Positions 1-9,184 of a DNA stretch of 64,000 nt are shown piece after piece. Position numbers and translations under genes: made by a program. Origin of the DNA: Deltaproteobacteria bacterium (GTDB taxonomy: Bacteria > Desulfobacterota > Binatia > HRBIN30 > JACQVA1); the NCBI GenBank assembly GCA_016210005.1, contig JACQVA010000158.1, positions 1 through 64,000 of the forward strand. Direction: 5' to 3'. A model generated the notes under the pieces. The model was not told the DNA's origin, ran no database searches, and saw only the letters and a list, made by a program, of their open reading frames with translations. Numbering within the stretch: the stretch's first letter is position 1; each line of letters opens with the position of its first letter.

Positions 1-581
<581 letters not shown>

Positions 582-716
582 AACGTTACAGGCCGACCGG
601 AAGGTCCGCTCGGCCCTTAATTACCCTAAAAGGGTCCCGTCACGATCCGAAGATGATCCGCATCATCATGCCGCCCATCCGCGGGGCGGGTTCGATGATT
701 TGGCGTTACTACCTAG

Positions 717-726
717 TTTTCAAAGA
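717..726 (-). promoter_or_regulatory. rRNA leader boxA-like antitermination site
   Basis: On the minus strand the leader between the rrn promoter and 16S reads GGTCTTTGAAAACTA (714-728), matching the boxA-type TCTTTGAAAA element of many bacterial rRNA leaders, where NusB/S10 antitermination complexes load. The leader (582-745) has no ORF worth calling. Confidence 0.6.
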
Positions 727-751
727 CCGGCTGCCCAGTGGCAGATAGCGG

Positions 752-780
752 TATATATGGGAGCTTCTCCTGCGAGTCAA
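752..780 (-). promoter_or_regulatory. sigma70-type rrn promoter overlapping the tyrS stop codon
   Basis: Minus strand: -35 TTGACT (780-775), exactly 17 bp spacer, -10 TATATA (757-752), so transcription should start near 745, about 165 nt before 16S. The tyrS stop codon TGA (779-777) lies inside the -35 hexamer. Position, spacing and the following boxA make this the likely rRNA operon promoter. Nothing was tested. Confidence 0.75.
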
Positions 781-1988
781 CCCCCCACCGCCCTGGAAAA
801 CACTATCCGCTTCACGCGTCGGCGGCCAACCTGCAGCACCACGGCCCCGTTCTCTGGCCGCAAGCGTAAATTAATATCAAGCGTCCGCTCCCCGTCAACC
901 CTGACCCCGCCCTGCTGAATGTGGCGCCGCGCCTCGCTTGCGGATTTCGCCAGCCCGGCGGCCACTAGTGCCCCCACCAGGGCCACTTCAGCCTCGCGAC
1001 CAGCAGGCCACACAAACGTCTCGATCTCCTGCGGTAGGAGTCGCTGCTGAAACCTGGTCTCGAAGTCCGCTCGCGCCGCTTGCGCCGCCGCCGAGCCGTG
1101 AAACCGCTCTACCAACAGCCCGGCTAGGTGCTTCTTCGCCTCCATGGGGTGGAGCCGCCCCGCGTTGATATCCCCCTGTACCCTCTCTGAGTCCTCACCC
1201 GTCAGCAGCTCGTAATAGCGGATCATCAGCTCGTCGGATATCGAAAGCACCTTGCCGAACATGTCCGCCGGCGCATCCGCGACTCCAACGTAGTTATCGA
1301 GCGACTTGCTCATCTTCTGCACCCCGTCCGTGCCCTCCAACAACGGCAAGGTCATGACGACTTGGGGTTCCAGCCCATAGGCCTTCTGGATCTCTCGGCC
1401 AACCAAGAGGTTGAAGCGCTGGTCCGTACCACCGACTTCAACGTCGGCGCGCAGGGCAACCGAATCGTAGCCCTGCACCAAGGGATATAAAAACTCGTGG
1501 ATGTGAATCGGCCGTTGCGCCCTGAATCTGGTGGCAAAATCGTCGCGCTCGAGAATGCGCGCCACCGTGTATTGGCCGCAAAGCCGCACCAGATCGCGCA
1601 CCGGCATCGGATCCATCCACTCGGAGTTGAACCGGATCTCGGTGCGGCTCGGATCAAGGATCTTGAAAACTTGCTCCCGATAGGTCTGCGCGTTGGCCCG
1701 GACTTCCTCTTCCGACAAAGGCCTGCGGGTTTCCGATCGTCCGGTGGGATCGCCGATGCGGCCGGTGAAGTCTCCGATAAGAAAGATCACCGAGTGGCCA
1801 AGATCCTGGAACTGCCTCAGTTTGCTGAGCACGACCACGTGCCCCAGGTGCAGATCCGGTGCGGACGGGTCGGCTCCTAGTTTGACTCGCAGCGGGCGAC
1901 CACGCGCCAAGCGTTCTTGCAGTTCGTTCTCGTGAACGATGTGAGTCGTCCCCCGTTTCAGAAGAACGATCTGCTCTGCCGGTGTCAT
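777..1988 (-). CDS. tyrS: Tyrosyl-tRNA synthetase
   Basis: Charges tRNA-Tyr with tyrosine in the cytoplasm. The 403-residue product is a class I synthetase with the HIGH-type signature HLGH at residues 47-50, the [14 protein letters not shown] segment near 72-85, KMSKS near residue 230 and a C-terminal S4-like RNA-binding domain (about 340-403). This is the shorter-spaced TyrRS type with a canonical KMSKS. Its ATG overlaps the ymdB stop by 4 bp (ATGA), so it is probably co-translated in the rny-ymdB-tyrS operon. Its stop codon lies within the -35 box of the downstream rrn promoter. Length and motifs are complete. Confidence 0.97.
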   Translation of the reverse strand: MTPAEQIVLLKRGTTHIVHENELQERLARGRPLRVKLGADPSAPDLHLGHVVVLSKLRQFQDLGHSVIFLIGDFTGRIGDPTGRSETRRPLSEEEVRANAQTYREQVFKILDPSRTEIRFNSEWMDPMPVRDLVRLCGQYTVARILERDDFATRFRAQRPIHIHEFLYPLVQGYDSVALRADVEVGGTDQRFNLLVGREIQKAYGLEPQVVMTLPLLEGTDGVQKMSKSLDNYVGVADAPADMFGKVLSISDELMIRYYELLTGEDSERVQGDINAGRLHPMEAKKHLAGLLVERFHGSAAAQAARADFETRFQQRLLPQEIETFVWPAGREAEVALVGALVAAGLAKSASEARRHIQQGGVRVDGERTLDINLRLRPENGAVVLQVGRRRVKRIVFSRAVGG

Positions 1989-2770
1989 CTTTCCACCCGT
2001 TCCTGCAACCGGCTGATTCCGGTTGCGGTGCCGGTTGCGGGGTCGACTTCCACGATCACTCCCTGCACTGACACGGGCCCGCTGGCGACTTCAAACTTGG
2101 CCGGCATGTGGGTCAAAAAACGCTGAATCACTTGCTCGCGCCGCACTCCGATGACCGAGTCGATCGGACCGCACATGCCCGCATCGGTTACGTAAGCCGT
2201 GCCGCCCGGCAAGACCCGCTCGTCGGCGGTTTGCACGTGGGTGTGGCTACCAATCACCGCCGCCACCCGCCCTGCCAGCATCCAACCCATTGCGGCCTTT
2301 TCCGACGTCGCTTCGCCGTGCATATCCACGATGACCACGGTGGCCTCCCGCCGTAGTTCCGCAACCAGCCGTTGCGCGCTCTGAAACGGGCAGTCAACGT
2401 CATCCATGAAGACTCGGCCCAAAAGGTTGAGCACGGCAATGCTATGTCCTTCAGGGGTTTCGCGCACCACCGTGCCGGCGCCGGGCACTCCCGGGGGATA
2501 GTTTGCCGGCCGCAACAGGCGCGGTTCTCGTTCTATGAACTCGCAGATCTCCTTGTTGCGCCAGATGTGGTTCCCGGAGGTGAGCACGTCAATGCCCGCC
2601 TCTAGCAATTCCGCCACAGTCTTGGGCTCCACCCCTTTGCCGCCGGCCACGTTCTCGCAGTTCGCAATGACAAACGCGACCTTCTCGCTCGCAATGAGAC
2701 GTGGCAAGATCGAGCGTACGGCCAGGCGCCCGGGCTTGCCCACGATGTCGCCGAGGAAGAGGATCTTCAT
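1985..2770 (-). CDS. ymdB: YmdB-family metallophosphoesterase (TIGR00282)
   Basis: Predicted dinuclear-metal phosphodiesterase; Bacillus YmdB acts on cyclic nucleotides. The 261-residue protein begins [11 protein letters not shown] and carries the metal ligands of this fold: GD (residues 7-8), NCEN, SGNH and a [10 protein letters not shown] segment near the C terminus. I start at ATG 2770 because the family begins at this motif; an in-frame extension to 2803 adds residues the family lacks. It lies 48 bp after rny and overlaps tyrS by 4 bp. rny-ymdB adjacency is widespread in bacteria and fits a shared role in RNA metabolism. Confidence 0.93.
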   Translation of the reverse strand: MKILFLGDIVGKPGRLAVRSILPRLIASEKVAFVIANCENVAGGKGVEPKTVAELLEAGIDVLTSGNHIWRNKEICEFIEREPRLLRPANYPPGVPGAGTVVRETPEGHSIAVLNLLGRVFMDDVDCPFQSAQRLVAELRREATVVIVDMHGEATSEKAAMGWMLAGRVAAVIGSHTHVQTADERVLPGGTAYVTDAGMCGPIDSVIGVRREQVIQRFLTHMPAKFEVASGPVSVQGVIVEVDPATGTATGISRLQERVER

Positions 2771-2818
2771 AAGCGGCCATCGCTCTCCCGCTGTTGCCGC
2801 CACCCCCTGCTGTTCCCT

Positions 2819-4384
2819 TCAGCGCGCCACATCGGTTGCTCGAACCTCGCGGATAACCGTCACTTTGATTTGGCCGGGATAGGTCATCTCGCTCTCGATC
2901 TTGCGCGCCACATCATGCGCCAATATCGCCGCTTGCTCGTCATTGAGAGAGCGCGGCTCGACAATGACCCGGATCTCACGCCCCGCCTGCACTGCAAACG
3001 ACTTCTCGACCCCCTTGAACGAGTTGCTGATGCGCTCCAACTCCTCCAGTCGTCGAACGTAGCTCTCGAGCACCTCACGGCGCGCCCCCGGCCGGGCCCC
3101 CGACAACGCGTCGGCAGCGTCAACCAGGGGCGCCAAGATCGTCTCCGCCTTCACCTCCTCGTGGTGCGCCGCGATTGCATTCACCACCTTCGCCGATTCC
3201 CCATACTTGCGTGCGATCTCGGCACCGATAATGGCGTGGGACCCTTCCACCTCGTGCGTTAGCGCCTTGCCGATGTCATGGAGCAGCGCGGCACGCCGTG
3301 CCTGTTTCTCGTTCAGCCCAAGTTCGGCCGCCATTGCGCCGCAAATGAAGGCCGCCTCGATCGAATGCATGAGCACGTTCTGGGCGTAACTGTATCGGTA
3401 CTTCAGCATCCCGAGCAGCTTGACTATCTCCGGGTGCACTCCGTGAATGCCGACCTCCAGGATGGCCTTCTGCCCGGCCTCGCGCACGCTTTCCTCGACT
3501 TCTTGCTCCGCCTTGCGCACCACTTCCTCGATACGCCCGGGATGAATGCGGCCATCCGAGATCAATCGCTCCAACGCGATGCGCGCAATTTCGCGCCGGA
3601 TCGGGTTATGGCACGAGACAATCACCGTCTCCGGTGTGTCGTCCACAATCAGATCCACCCCGGTCGCCGCCTCGATCGCGCGGATGTTGCGCCCTTCGCG
3701 GCCGATGATACGCCCCTTCATTTCGTCGGCAGGGAGATGCACGGCGGTGACTGTGCGCTCCGCCACAAACTCGCCCGCCAAGCGCTCGATAGCAATGCTG
3801 ATGACCTTCTTCGCCCGCCGGTCGGCGTCCTCCTTGGCCTCCTCTTCGATTTGGCGGATATGTTTGGCCGCCTCGTGGCGCGCCTCCTCCAGCATCTCTT
3901 GCACCAGAGTGCGTTTGGCCTCCTCGCGGGTCAACCCGGCCACTTGTTCCAGCTGCGCTCGGGTCTGCTCGACCAGCCGGCTGTATTCGGCCTCCTTGTC
4001 GGTCATGGCCCGTTCGCGCTGCTTGAGCGCCTGATCGCGGCGGGCCACATCGGTATCCCGCTTATCTATCTGCTCCGTGCGCTTATCGAGTGTTTCCTCC
4101 TTACTCACCAACCGGCGCTCGGTCTGTTGTAACTCACGCCGGAGTTCCCGCGCCTCCTTCTCGGCTTCTGCCTTTGCCTGTAGGACGATTTCCTTCGCCC
4201 GCAGCTCCCCCTCCTTGCGGATGGAGGCCGCCTCGGTGCGGGCTTCGTGCAGTGCCCGCTCGGCGGCTTCCTGCGCCGCCTGCCGCTGCTGTGAGCTCTG
4301 GCGTTGGCGAAACCGATCCATCAGCCACGCAAAGGCAGCTGCCAAGGCCACGGTCACAACGATCATTAGAAGATACTCGGTCAT
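2819..4384 (-). CDS. rny: Ribonuclease Y
   Basis: Membrane-anchored endoribonuclease that starts mRNA decay. The 521-residue protein has the full family layout: one N-terminal transmembrane helix (about 4-21), a long charged coiled coil (about 25-190), a KH RNA-binding domain with GRIIGREGRNIRA near residue 225, and an HD phosphohydrolase domain with LLHDIGKA near residue 370. The ATG at 4384 has a good ribosome site (AAGGAGAGG). It is the first gene after the 619-bp gap behind zapA and is followed by ymdB and tyrS. Confidence 0.97.
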   Translation of the reverse strand: MTEYLLMIVVTVALAAAFAWLMDRFRQRQSSQQRQAAQEAAERALHEARTEAASIRKEGELRAKEIVLQAKAEAEKEARELRRELQQTERRLVSKEETLDKRTEQIDKRDTDVARRDQALKQRERAMTDKEAEYSRLVEQTRAQLEQVAGLTREEAKRTLVQEMLEEARHEAAKHIRQIEEEAKEDADRRAKKVISIAIERLAGEFVAERTVTAVHLPADEMKGRIIGREGRNIRAIEAATGVDLIVDDTPETVIVSCHNPIRREIARIALERLISDGRIHPGRIEEVVRKAEQEVEESVREAGQKAILEVGIHGVHPEIVKLLGMLKYRYSYAQNVLMHSIEAAFICGAMAAELGLNEKQARRAALLHDIGKALTHEVEGSHAIIGAEIARKYGESAKVVNAIAAHHEEVKAETILAPLVDAADALSGARPGARREVLESYVRRLEELERISNSFKGVEKSFAVQAGREIRVIVEPRSLNDEQAAILAHDVARKIESEMTYPGQIKVTVIREVRATDVAR

Positions 4385-5003
4385 GATTGCCCCTCTCCTT
4401 TCCGGAGCGCCCCTCTACTCTTTCATCGCTCCTAGCGTTCGCGCGCCCGCGCTCTAGGGCTGGTGGCGCCAACAGGCCCCTCCACCCCTCTTCAGCGGGC
4501 ATCCAACTCTCCAAAATACTGCGCGCAATCGAAGACAGCAGCGGGCGAGGCTTCTGCGCTCGTGCCGCCCGCTGGGCGGCTTCCGACCACGGCCAGCCAC
4601 CAGCTGGCACGCCTTGACGGCCGATTACCAGGTGCATACCTCCTCACGGCGGTCAGCCCCTAGCATCTCGGCAACAACGAGCGTCAGGCTAACGCTGCTC
4701 GTCCCTGTCGGGACCAACGTCTGTGATCCGGGGTTCCATTCCTGCTGCAAACCGGGGCCAGCACTATGCTACCCCATACGACAACGAAGCTGCCATTCGT
4801 GAGATGATCGAACACATCAGTCTCAAACAGCCTCCCATCCCCAGACCCCATGCCCAACGCGCGATTCACCGAAATGCCGAAAACGAGGTCCCCAAGACGA
4901 TCTCCCAACCAACCTCACCTCAACCCCACCCCATGCATGAGCCTTGCGGGCCTCTGTCGGGCCAAGTTCCCGATCCGTCTCCTTTCCCTTGTTTGCCCCG
5001 CCG
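4385..5003 (-). other. Gene-free gap between zapA and rny; possible structured RNA
   Basis: No convincing protein gene lies in these 619 bp. An open frame starting at 4637 after GAGGAGG is rejected because it runs out of frame into rny and has no recognisable composition. On the minus strand there are stem-loops: GTCCC-GACA-GGGAC and a longer GCGTTAGCCTGACGC hairpin around 4683-4715. In proteobacteria the space downstream of zapA often holds 6S RNA (ssrS). I could not find the 6S core pairing, so this stays a suggestion. The rny promoter or leader may also lie here. Confidence 0.25.
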
Positions 5004-5276
5004 TCAGCCTGGCAACGCCGCCAGAATACGCCGGGACAGACGATCAATGGTCTCCGTAAGCTCCCTATGGCACTGTTGCAGTTTCTGATATTCGCTCGCG
5101 ATATTCAACGCCGCAAGCAGCGCGACGTCCAGCGTTGCCACCGCCCGTCCGCCTGCTGCCAATTGCCGCATGGCCTCATCCACGTAACGCGCCACCGACC
5201 GAACATGCTCCGGCCCATCGTCGCTAGTAACCGTCAGCTGCTGGCCCATGATCTCCACGTCAACGGGCTGTCTCAT
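5004..5276 (-). CDS. zapA: Cell division protein ZapA
   Basis: Small FtsZ-binding protein that stabilises the Z ring. The 90-residue product begins MRQPVDVEIMGQQLTV, typical of ZapA's N-terminal beta segment, has LDVALLAALNIASEYQ in the middle and ends in a coiled coil. I use ATG 5276, which has GGGAGG just upstream and fits the family length. A GTG at 5297 overlapping the zapB stop would add seven residues. It lies directly behind zapB and is probably expressed from the promoter at 5549-5577. Confidence 0.88.
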   Translation of the reverse strand: MRQPVDVEIMGQQLTVTSDDGPEHVRSVARYVDEAMRQLAAGGRAVATLDVALLAALNIASEYQKLQQCHRELTETIDRLSRRILAALPG

Positions 5277-5293
5277 GGCCCCTCCCGGCACCT

Positions 5294-5521
5294 TCACCCA
5301 AGGTCTAGGCCGTCGAGGCGACTCAGGATGCGCTCCAGCCTGGCCTTCAGCTCTGTGCGTTCCTGCTCGTACTGCTTGACCTGACCAGCCAACTGCTCAA
5401 ACAGGCCTTCCCTCTCTCTCAAACGCTGTCCGAGCGCGTCACGCTCTTGCCGTACCTTCTCGTGCTCGGCAACAAAGCGGTCGATCTTCGTCTCCAGAAG
5501 CTTCAATTTCTCCAGGTCCAT
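5294..5521 (-). CDS. zapB: ZapB-like coiled-coil cell division protein
   Basis: The 75-residue product is almost entirely a predicted coiled coil with heptads (MDLEKLKLLETKIDRFV, later EREGLFEQLAGQVKQYEQER) and ends LDGLDLG. Size, coiled coil and position directly before zapA match the ZapB-like proteins encoded next to zapA in many proteobacteria. ZapB-type proteins link ZapA/FtsZ to other division components. The sequence has little else to identify it, so the name rests largely on context. Confidence 0.7.
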   Translation of the reverse strand: MDLEKLKLLETKIDRFVAEHEKVRQERDALGQRLREREGLFEQLAGQVKQYEQERTELKARLERILSRLDGLDLG

Positions 5522-5548
5522 ACCAATCCAATCTTAAGGTGGCGCGCC

Positions 5549-5577
5549 AAGATACGGGCGGCCGCCGAGGCAGTCAA
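5549..5577 (-). promoter_or_regulatory. sigma70-type promoter of the zapB-zapA unit
   Basis: Minus strand: -35 TTGACT (5577-5572), 17-bp spacer, -10 TATCTT (5554-5549). Predicted start near 5542 leaves a leader of about 20 nt before the zapB ATG at 5521. It may also drive the downstream rny-ymdB-tyrS genes if transcription crosses the 619-bp gap. Confidence 0.6.
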
Positions 5578-5694
5578 GGCATCGGCAGCCGCGGCCTGCC
5601 GGCGCTCAGAACGCGCGCCGCGGCTGCCGGTGTCGCGGCCGCAAAGATGTAGTACTGTGAACGTGCGCAAACAGCGCGCACGGCGGAGGGGTCC

Positions 5695-6495
5695 ATGAAT
5701 TACGAATCGATCCGACTCGAAGTCAACGAACGAGTAGCGACACTGACATTGAATCGCCCCGAGCGAATGAATGCGTGGAACCAGTCGATGGAACGCGAGA
5801 TCCAGGATGCCCTGCGTCGGTGCGATCAGGACGACCAGGTGCGAGCCGTCGTCGTCACGGGAGCAGGCAAGGCGTTCTGCGCTGGCGCCGATCTCGCCGG
5901 CGGAGGACAGACGTTCCAAGGACGGCCGGCCGACCTTACCGCCGGGCAGATCTGCCCGTGGGACCTGCGCAAGCCGGTGATCGCCGCGATTAACGGACAT
6001 GCGGTCGGGGTAGGGATCACGTTCGCCATGAGCTGCGATGTTCGCTACATCGCGGAGGACGCCAAGATCTCGTTCGCGTTCGTGCGGCGCGGAGTCATCC
6101 CCGGGTTCGGCTCGCATGCGACGGTGGCACGAGTCGCGGGGCTGTCCTGTGCGGCCGAGCTGATGATGTCGGGACGGACGATTCGCGGAGCGGAGGCCGC
6201 AGAGCTGCGGCTGGCAAGCAGAGCGTTGCCCGCAGAAGAGGTCTTGCCAGCGGCGCTCGCGCTGGCCCGCGACATCGCCGAGAACGCCGCCCCGGTCGCA
6301 GTTGCCATCGTCAAGCAGCTGCTGTGGCAAAACACGCCGATAACGCCGTCCGAGATGAAACGTCGCGAGGATCGCCTGTTCGCCTGGATCGGCGGGCAAG
6401 CCGACGCGCGTGAGGGGGTCGAAGCGTTCCTTCAAAAGCGCCCTCCTCGTTGGTCGATGAGCGCCAGCCGCGATCTGCCGGACGCGCTGGACTGA
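5695..6495 (+). CDS. Enoyl-CoA hydratase/isomerase (crotonase) family protein
   Basis: Acts on an acyl-CoA, probably hydrating or isomerising an enoyl-CoA. The 266-residue protein has the crotonase N terminus (LNRPERMNAWN), the first oxyanion-loop motif AFCAGADL near residue 62, GHAVGVGITFAMSCDVRY, and RRGVIPGFGS in the second active-site loop. At the position of crotonase Glu144 there is Phe (SFAFVRRG), while the Glu164 equivalent (SCAAELMMSG) is kept, so the reaction may not be standard hydration. It has a good ribosome site (GGAGGGG). It is alone on the plus strand and not obviously part of the 8.8-31.8 kb cluster. Confidence 0.9.
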   Translation: MNYESIRLEVNERVATLTLNRPERMNAWNQSMEREIQDALRRCDQDDQVRAVVVTGAGKAFCAGADLAGGGQTFQGRPADLTAGQICPWDLRKPVIAAINGHAVGVGITFAMSCDVRYIAEDAKISFAFVRRGVIPGFGSHATVARVAGLSCAAELMMSGRTIRGAEAAELRLASRALPAEEVLPAALALARDIAENAAPVAVAIVKQLLWQNTPITPSEMKRREDRLFAWIGGQADAREGVEAFLQKRPPRWSMSASRDLPDALD

Positions 6496-6531
6496 CTTTC
6501 TCCCGGGCTTTCCAGTCTCGTGTGATCTTGG

Positions 6532-6550
6532 CCCGCCGCCGCGCGGCGGG
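6532..6550. terminator. GC-rich hairpin between convergent genes (possible terminator)
   Basis: CCCGCCG-loop-CGGCGGG, a 7-bp stem between the convergent crotonase and permease genes. It has no T-tract on either strand, so at best a weak or factor-assisted terminator. Confidence 0.3.
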
Positions 6551-6575
6551 AGTGGGCTCAGCGCACTGTGGTGGG

Positions 6576-8411
6576 CTAGGTGCGGCTAGCGACAGCCAAG
6601 TACTCGATCGAGAACTGAAGCTTGGGAAACAGCTTTGGAAGCCGCGTGAGATTGGCCACGAACACACCGGTAGCCATGCGGTCGAGCCACGACGACATCG
6701 GCCAGCCCAGGTGCACATGCACGTCTTGGCCGCCAAACTCCTCTTGAAACAGAGCCAGCACGGCAGCAATGCTGCGGAAGACGCCGCCCTGGATCGGGAA
6801 GCGATAGTGGTTGCGTGCCAACTTCTCCGGAATGCCCTGGCGCGGCGAGAAGAACGTGATGAAGGCAGTGCCCCCGGTAGCCAGGGCGATGTCGAGTTCG
6901 CCCGGCCGGCGAAAGTAGATGTGCAGTGGCCCTTCGGCCTCGGCCAGATCGAGCACCATCTCCATGGGATAATCACTGCGCCGAACCTCTTTGAGCTCGG
7001 GGCCGTAGCGACGCGATAATGGAATGCCGGCCCCCAGCAGCATGGCGACCACCGCTGCCCACAGAGCGGTTCCGTACGGCCGATGGAATGCGAGATAGAC
7101 GAAGCAGGCAATCAGAATCAGCTCGAGCGCCAAGGTGCCCGTGCGTGAGGTGTAGTAGTCGCGAATTTGCTTGGTGCCCCGAAAGTAGCGGTAGATCATC
7201 AAGCAGCCGATGTTGATGCAGAAACTCGCCAGCAGGCCAATCGCATACATCTCGGCCAAAATCTGCTGCGATCCGCGCGTCATCAGGATGATGGCGGTGT
7301 ACAAGACGGCGTTGATGATGTGGATGCGGTAGGGCGACAGACGCCGATTGGTAGCCAGCATCCAGTCGAAGCGGTAGCGATGCGCCACACGTTCGAGCAG
7401 CTCGCAGGAAGCCACGTAGGCGGTGTTCACGGCCATAATCAGAATGACGCTGCCGAAGATGCCGACCATCGCCCCGAACGGAGCATTTCCGACCATGCTG
7501 GCCCAGTGTGTAATCAGGTCACCTTCGTGGCCGGCGAAGTCGATCGGTGCCGACAGCGCCAGCGCGGTGATCAGCGGCGTAACGATGCCCACCGTTAGCG
7601 CCAAGAACCAGTACGCCCGCGATATGTCGCGCCAGCTCTCGACCAGACCCGCAGTCTGGATCACCGACTCGATGCCGGAGTAGGCCAGTACGCAACTCGC
7701 CACTCCGATCGTCAGCACCTGCACGGCGCTGGCCAGCCCGCCACTGGTGATGTCTTTCACGACTGCCGTGGTGCTGCCGGCGATGATCGACGGGCCGTGC
7801 GGATCGATGTTCAGGAGTCCGAGCGCGATCAGGTTCACGAAGACAAACGCCGCACCGACGAAGATCCCGAATGTGACCCGGGCATTCTCGCGAATCCCCA
7901 TGATATTGAGGCCCGCCACCGCCCAGATGATGCCCAGAATCAGCCCGCGCTCCACCCCCGGCCCGATACTAATGAACGTGGTGCCGTTGGTGACCGCACT
8001 GACCGTCGAGATGCAGGCGGTCAAAATGTAGGTGACCATGATCGAGGCTACCGCCACGAACGAGGCCACGGGGCCAAGCACCAGGTACGAGAACGAGTAC
8101 ACGCCGCCGCCGCGCATGTTGTTTTGTTCGAGAATCTGCGCGATCTCGACCATGCGGCTGGAGAGAAAGCGCATCAGCAATGAGGTGAAGGCGATGAAGA
8201 AGATCGCGCGGTTCCCGATGAAGCGGTGAGCTTCTGCCGGGGCGTAGAACACCGACGTCAGCTCGTCCATCAGCGTGATCACGCCGATACTGAGCCAGGT
8301 CACGTACCACTTGCCGCCCTTGGCGAAGCCCAGCAGCCCGGGGCGCCGCAGGATCACCGCGAACACCAGCACCAGGGCCGTGTTGAGAAACAACAGGACC
8401 AGCGTGGTCAT
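6576..8411 (-). CDS. APC-superfamily amino acid permease-like transporter
   Basis: Inner-membrane transporter of about 611 residues with roughly 12 hydrophobic helices in the first ~430 residues and a hydrophilic C-terminal region of about 150 residues. Typical APC features are the early helices with GVYSFSYLVLGP and NIMGIRENARVTFGI. Substrate cannot be read from the sequence. I chose ATG 8411; an upstream TTG at 8429 is less likely. There is no clear ribosome site, but a short upstream frame ends 18 bp before it. The C-terminal domain is longer than in simple amino acid permeases. Confidence 0.88.
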   Translation of the reverse strand: MTTLVLLFLNTALVLVFAVILRRPGLLGFAKGGKWYVTWLSIGVITLMDELTSVFYAPAEAHRFIGNRAIFFIAFTSLLMRFLSSRMVEIAQILEQNNMRGGGVYSFSYLVLGPVASFVAVASIMVTYILTACISTVSAVTNGTTFISIGPGVERGLILGIIWAVAGLNIMGIRENARVTFGIFVGAAFVFVNLIALGLLNIDPHGPSIIAGSTTAVVKDITSGGLASAVQVLTIGVASCVLAYSGIESVIQTAGLVESWRDISRAYWFLALTVGIVTPLITALALSAPIDFAGHEGDLITHWASMVGNAPFGAMVGIFGSVILIMAVNTAYVASCELLERVAHRYRFDWMLATNRRLSPYRIHIINAVLYTAIILMTRGSQQILAEMYAIGLLASFCINIGCLMIYRYFRGTKQIRDYYTSRTGTLALELILIACFVYLAFHRPYGTALWAAVVAMLLGAGIPLSRRYGPELKEVRRSDYPMEMVLDLAEAEGPLHIYFRRPGELDIALATGGTAFITFFSPRQGIPEKLARNHYRFPIQGGVFRSIAAVLALFQEEFGGQDVHVHLGWPMSSWLDRMATGVFVANLTRLPKLFPKLQFSIEYLAVASRT

Positions 8412-8429
8412 GCCGGCGCAGCGCAGCAA

Positions 8430-8612
8430 TTATGCGGTAGTGGGTGAAAACGGGCGCGCCATACGCGCGCTCCGGGGTCGAAAATGCACGGCAACGGCCG
8501 CCGCGGTCGCGCACAACAGCAGACACAGCCAGGGGCCGAGAAGTCCGGGCCGCCGTTTCTGCCAAGTATCCCGCTCAAAGGAGATGTCGAACGCTTGTCG
8601 GATCAAATCCAT
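8430..8612 (-). CDS. Small single-span membrane protein upstream of the permease
   Basis: A 60-codon frame (MDLIRQAFDISFERDTW...) with one hydrophobic stretch (LLGPWLCLLLCATAAAVAV, about 28-46) and a basic C terminus. AGGA precedes the ATG at good spacing, and it ends 18 bp before the permease start on the same strand, so it could be a small partner or a translation-coupling leader. I do not recognise a family. The remaining 164 bp up to 8776 shows no gene. Confidence 0.45.
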   Translation of the reverse strand: MDLIRQAFDISFERDTWQKRRPGLLGPWLCLLLCATAAAVAVHFRPRSARMARPFSPTTA

Positions 8613-8776
8613 CAATGTCCTCGCGGCTACACGCACGGCCCACCGGGCGACCAGCAATCGCGCTGATTGCTAACACAGTCGCCAGCCACCTACAATGTGC
8701 ACCTGTTTCGCCAGCGGTGGCCGCATATCCCCCGTCCGCCACCGACATCACTTCGGCTGCTCATCAGTGCCGCTAG

Positions 8777-9175
8777 CTATACATCCTTCGGGCGAGCCCG
8801 CCACAGCGTCGCCGTCCCAGTGACCGCAGGCTGACCATCGACGTGTTCGATGATCAAGTCGCACACAATGCGCTCGCGGTCGCGTTGTTCGTGATGCTCG
8901 GTAACTGCGCCGCGGATGCTGAGCGCCTCGCCCGCTATGCTCGGCACGCGGAAAGTCGTGCTCAGGTGTTCGAGGCGCCACCCGGACAGCTCGGCGCGCA
9001 GGAAGTGTTCGAGAAAGGCCGCCAGCATCGGACCGGGCACCACCATGCCGGGCCGGCCGACGGCGAGAGCCAGATCGGCGAAGTCACTGGCACTGCCGGC
9101 GCCGACGTAGGCCGCGATCTGCTCAGCGAGCGGCGCGGAGCGGCGCCGCGGGCCGAGTTCGTCTCCCACCGGCAT
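8777..9175 (-). CDS. MaoC-like hot-dog hydratase subunit
   Basis: A 132-residue single hot-dog domain of the MaoC/R-hydratase type, expected to hydrate an enoyl-CoA as part of a heteromer. The stretch SASDFADLALAVGRPG aligns by eye with the hydratase-2 signature D-x-N-P-x-H, but the Asn and His positions are Ala, so the usual catalytic pair seems absent. The gene follows another half-size hot-dog gene by 9 bp, like ChsH1/ChsH2 of sterol side-chain degradation where two subunits form one hydratase. It is last in the minus-strand catabolic run, so expression probably comes from upstream. Confidence 0.72.
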   Translation of the reverse strand: MPVGDELGPRRRSAPLAEQIAAYVGAGSASDFADLALAVGRPGMVVPGPMLAAFLEHFLRAELSGWRLEHLSTTFRVPSIAGEALSIRGAVTEHHEQRDRERIVCDLIIEHVDGQPAVTGTATLWRARPKDV

Positions 9176-9184
9176 CGCGCACCT

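Noticed and set aside
4134-4637. Open frame after a GAGGAGG site between zapA and rny
   Set aside because: It runs out of frame deep into rny, has no domain-like pattern, and the ribosome site is only 1 nt from the ATG.
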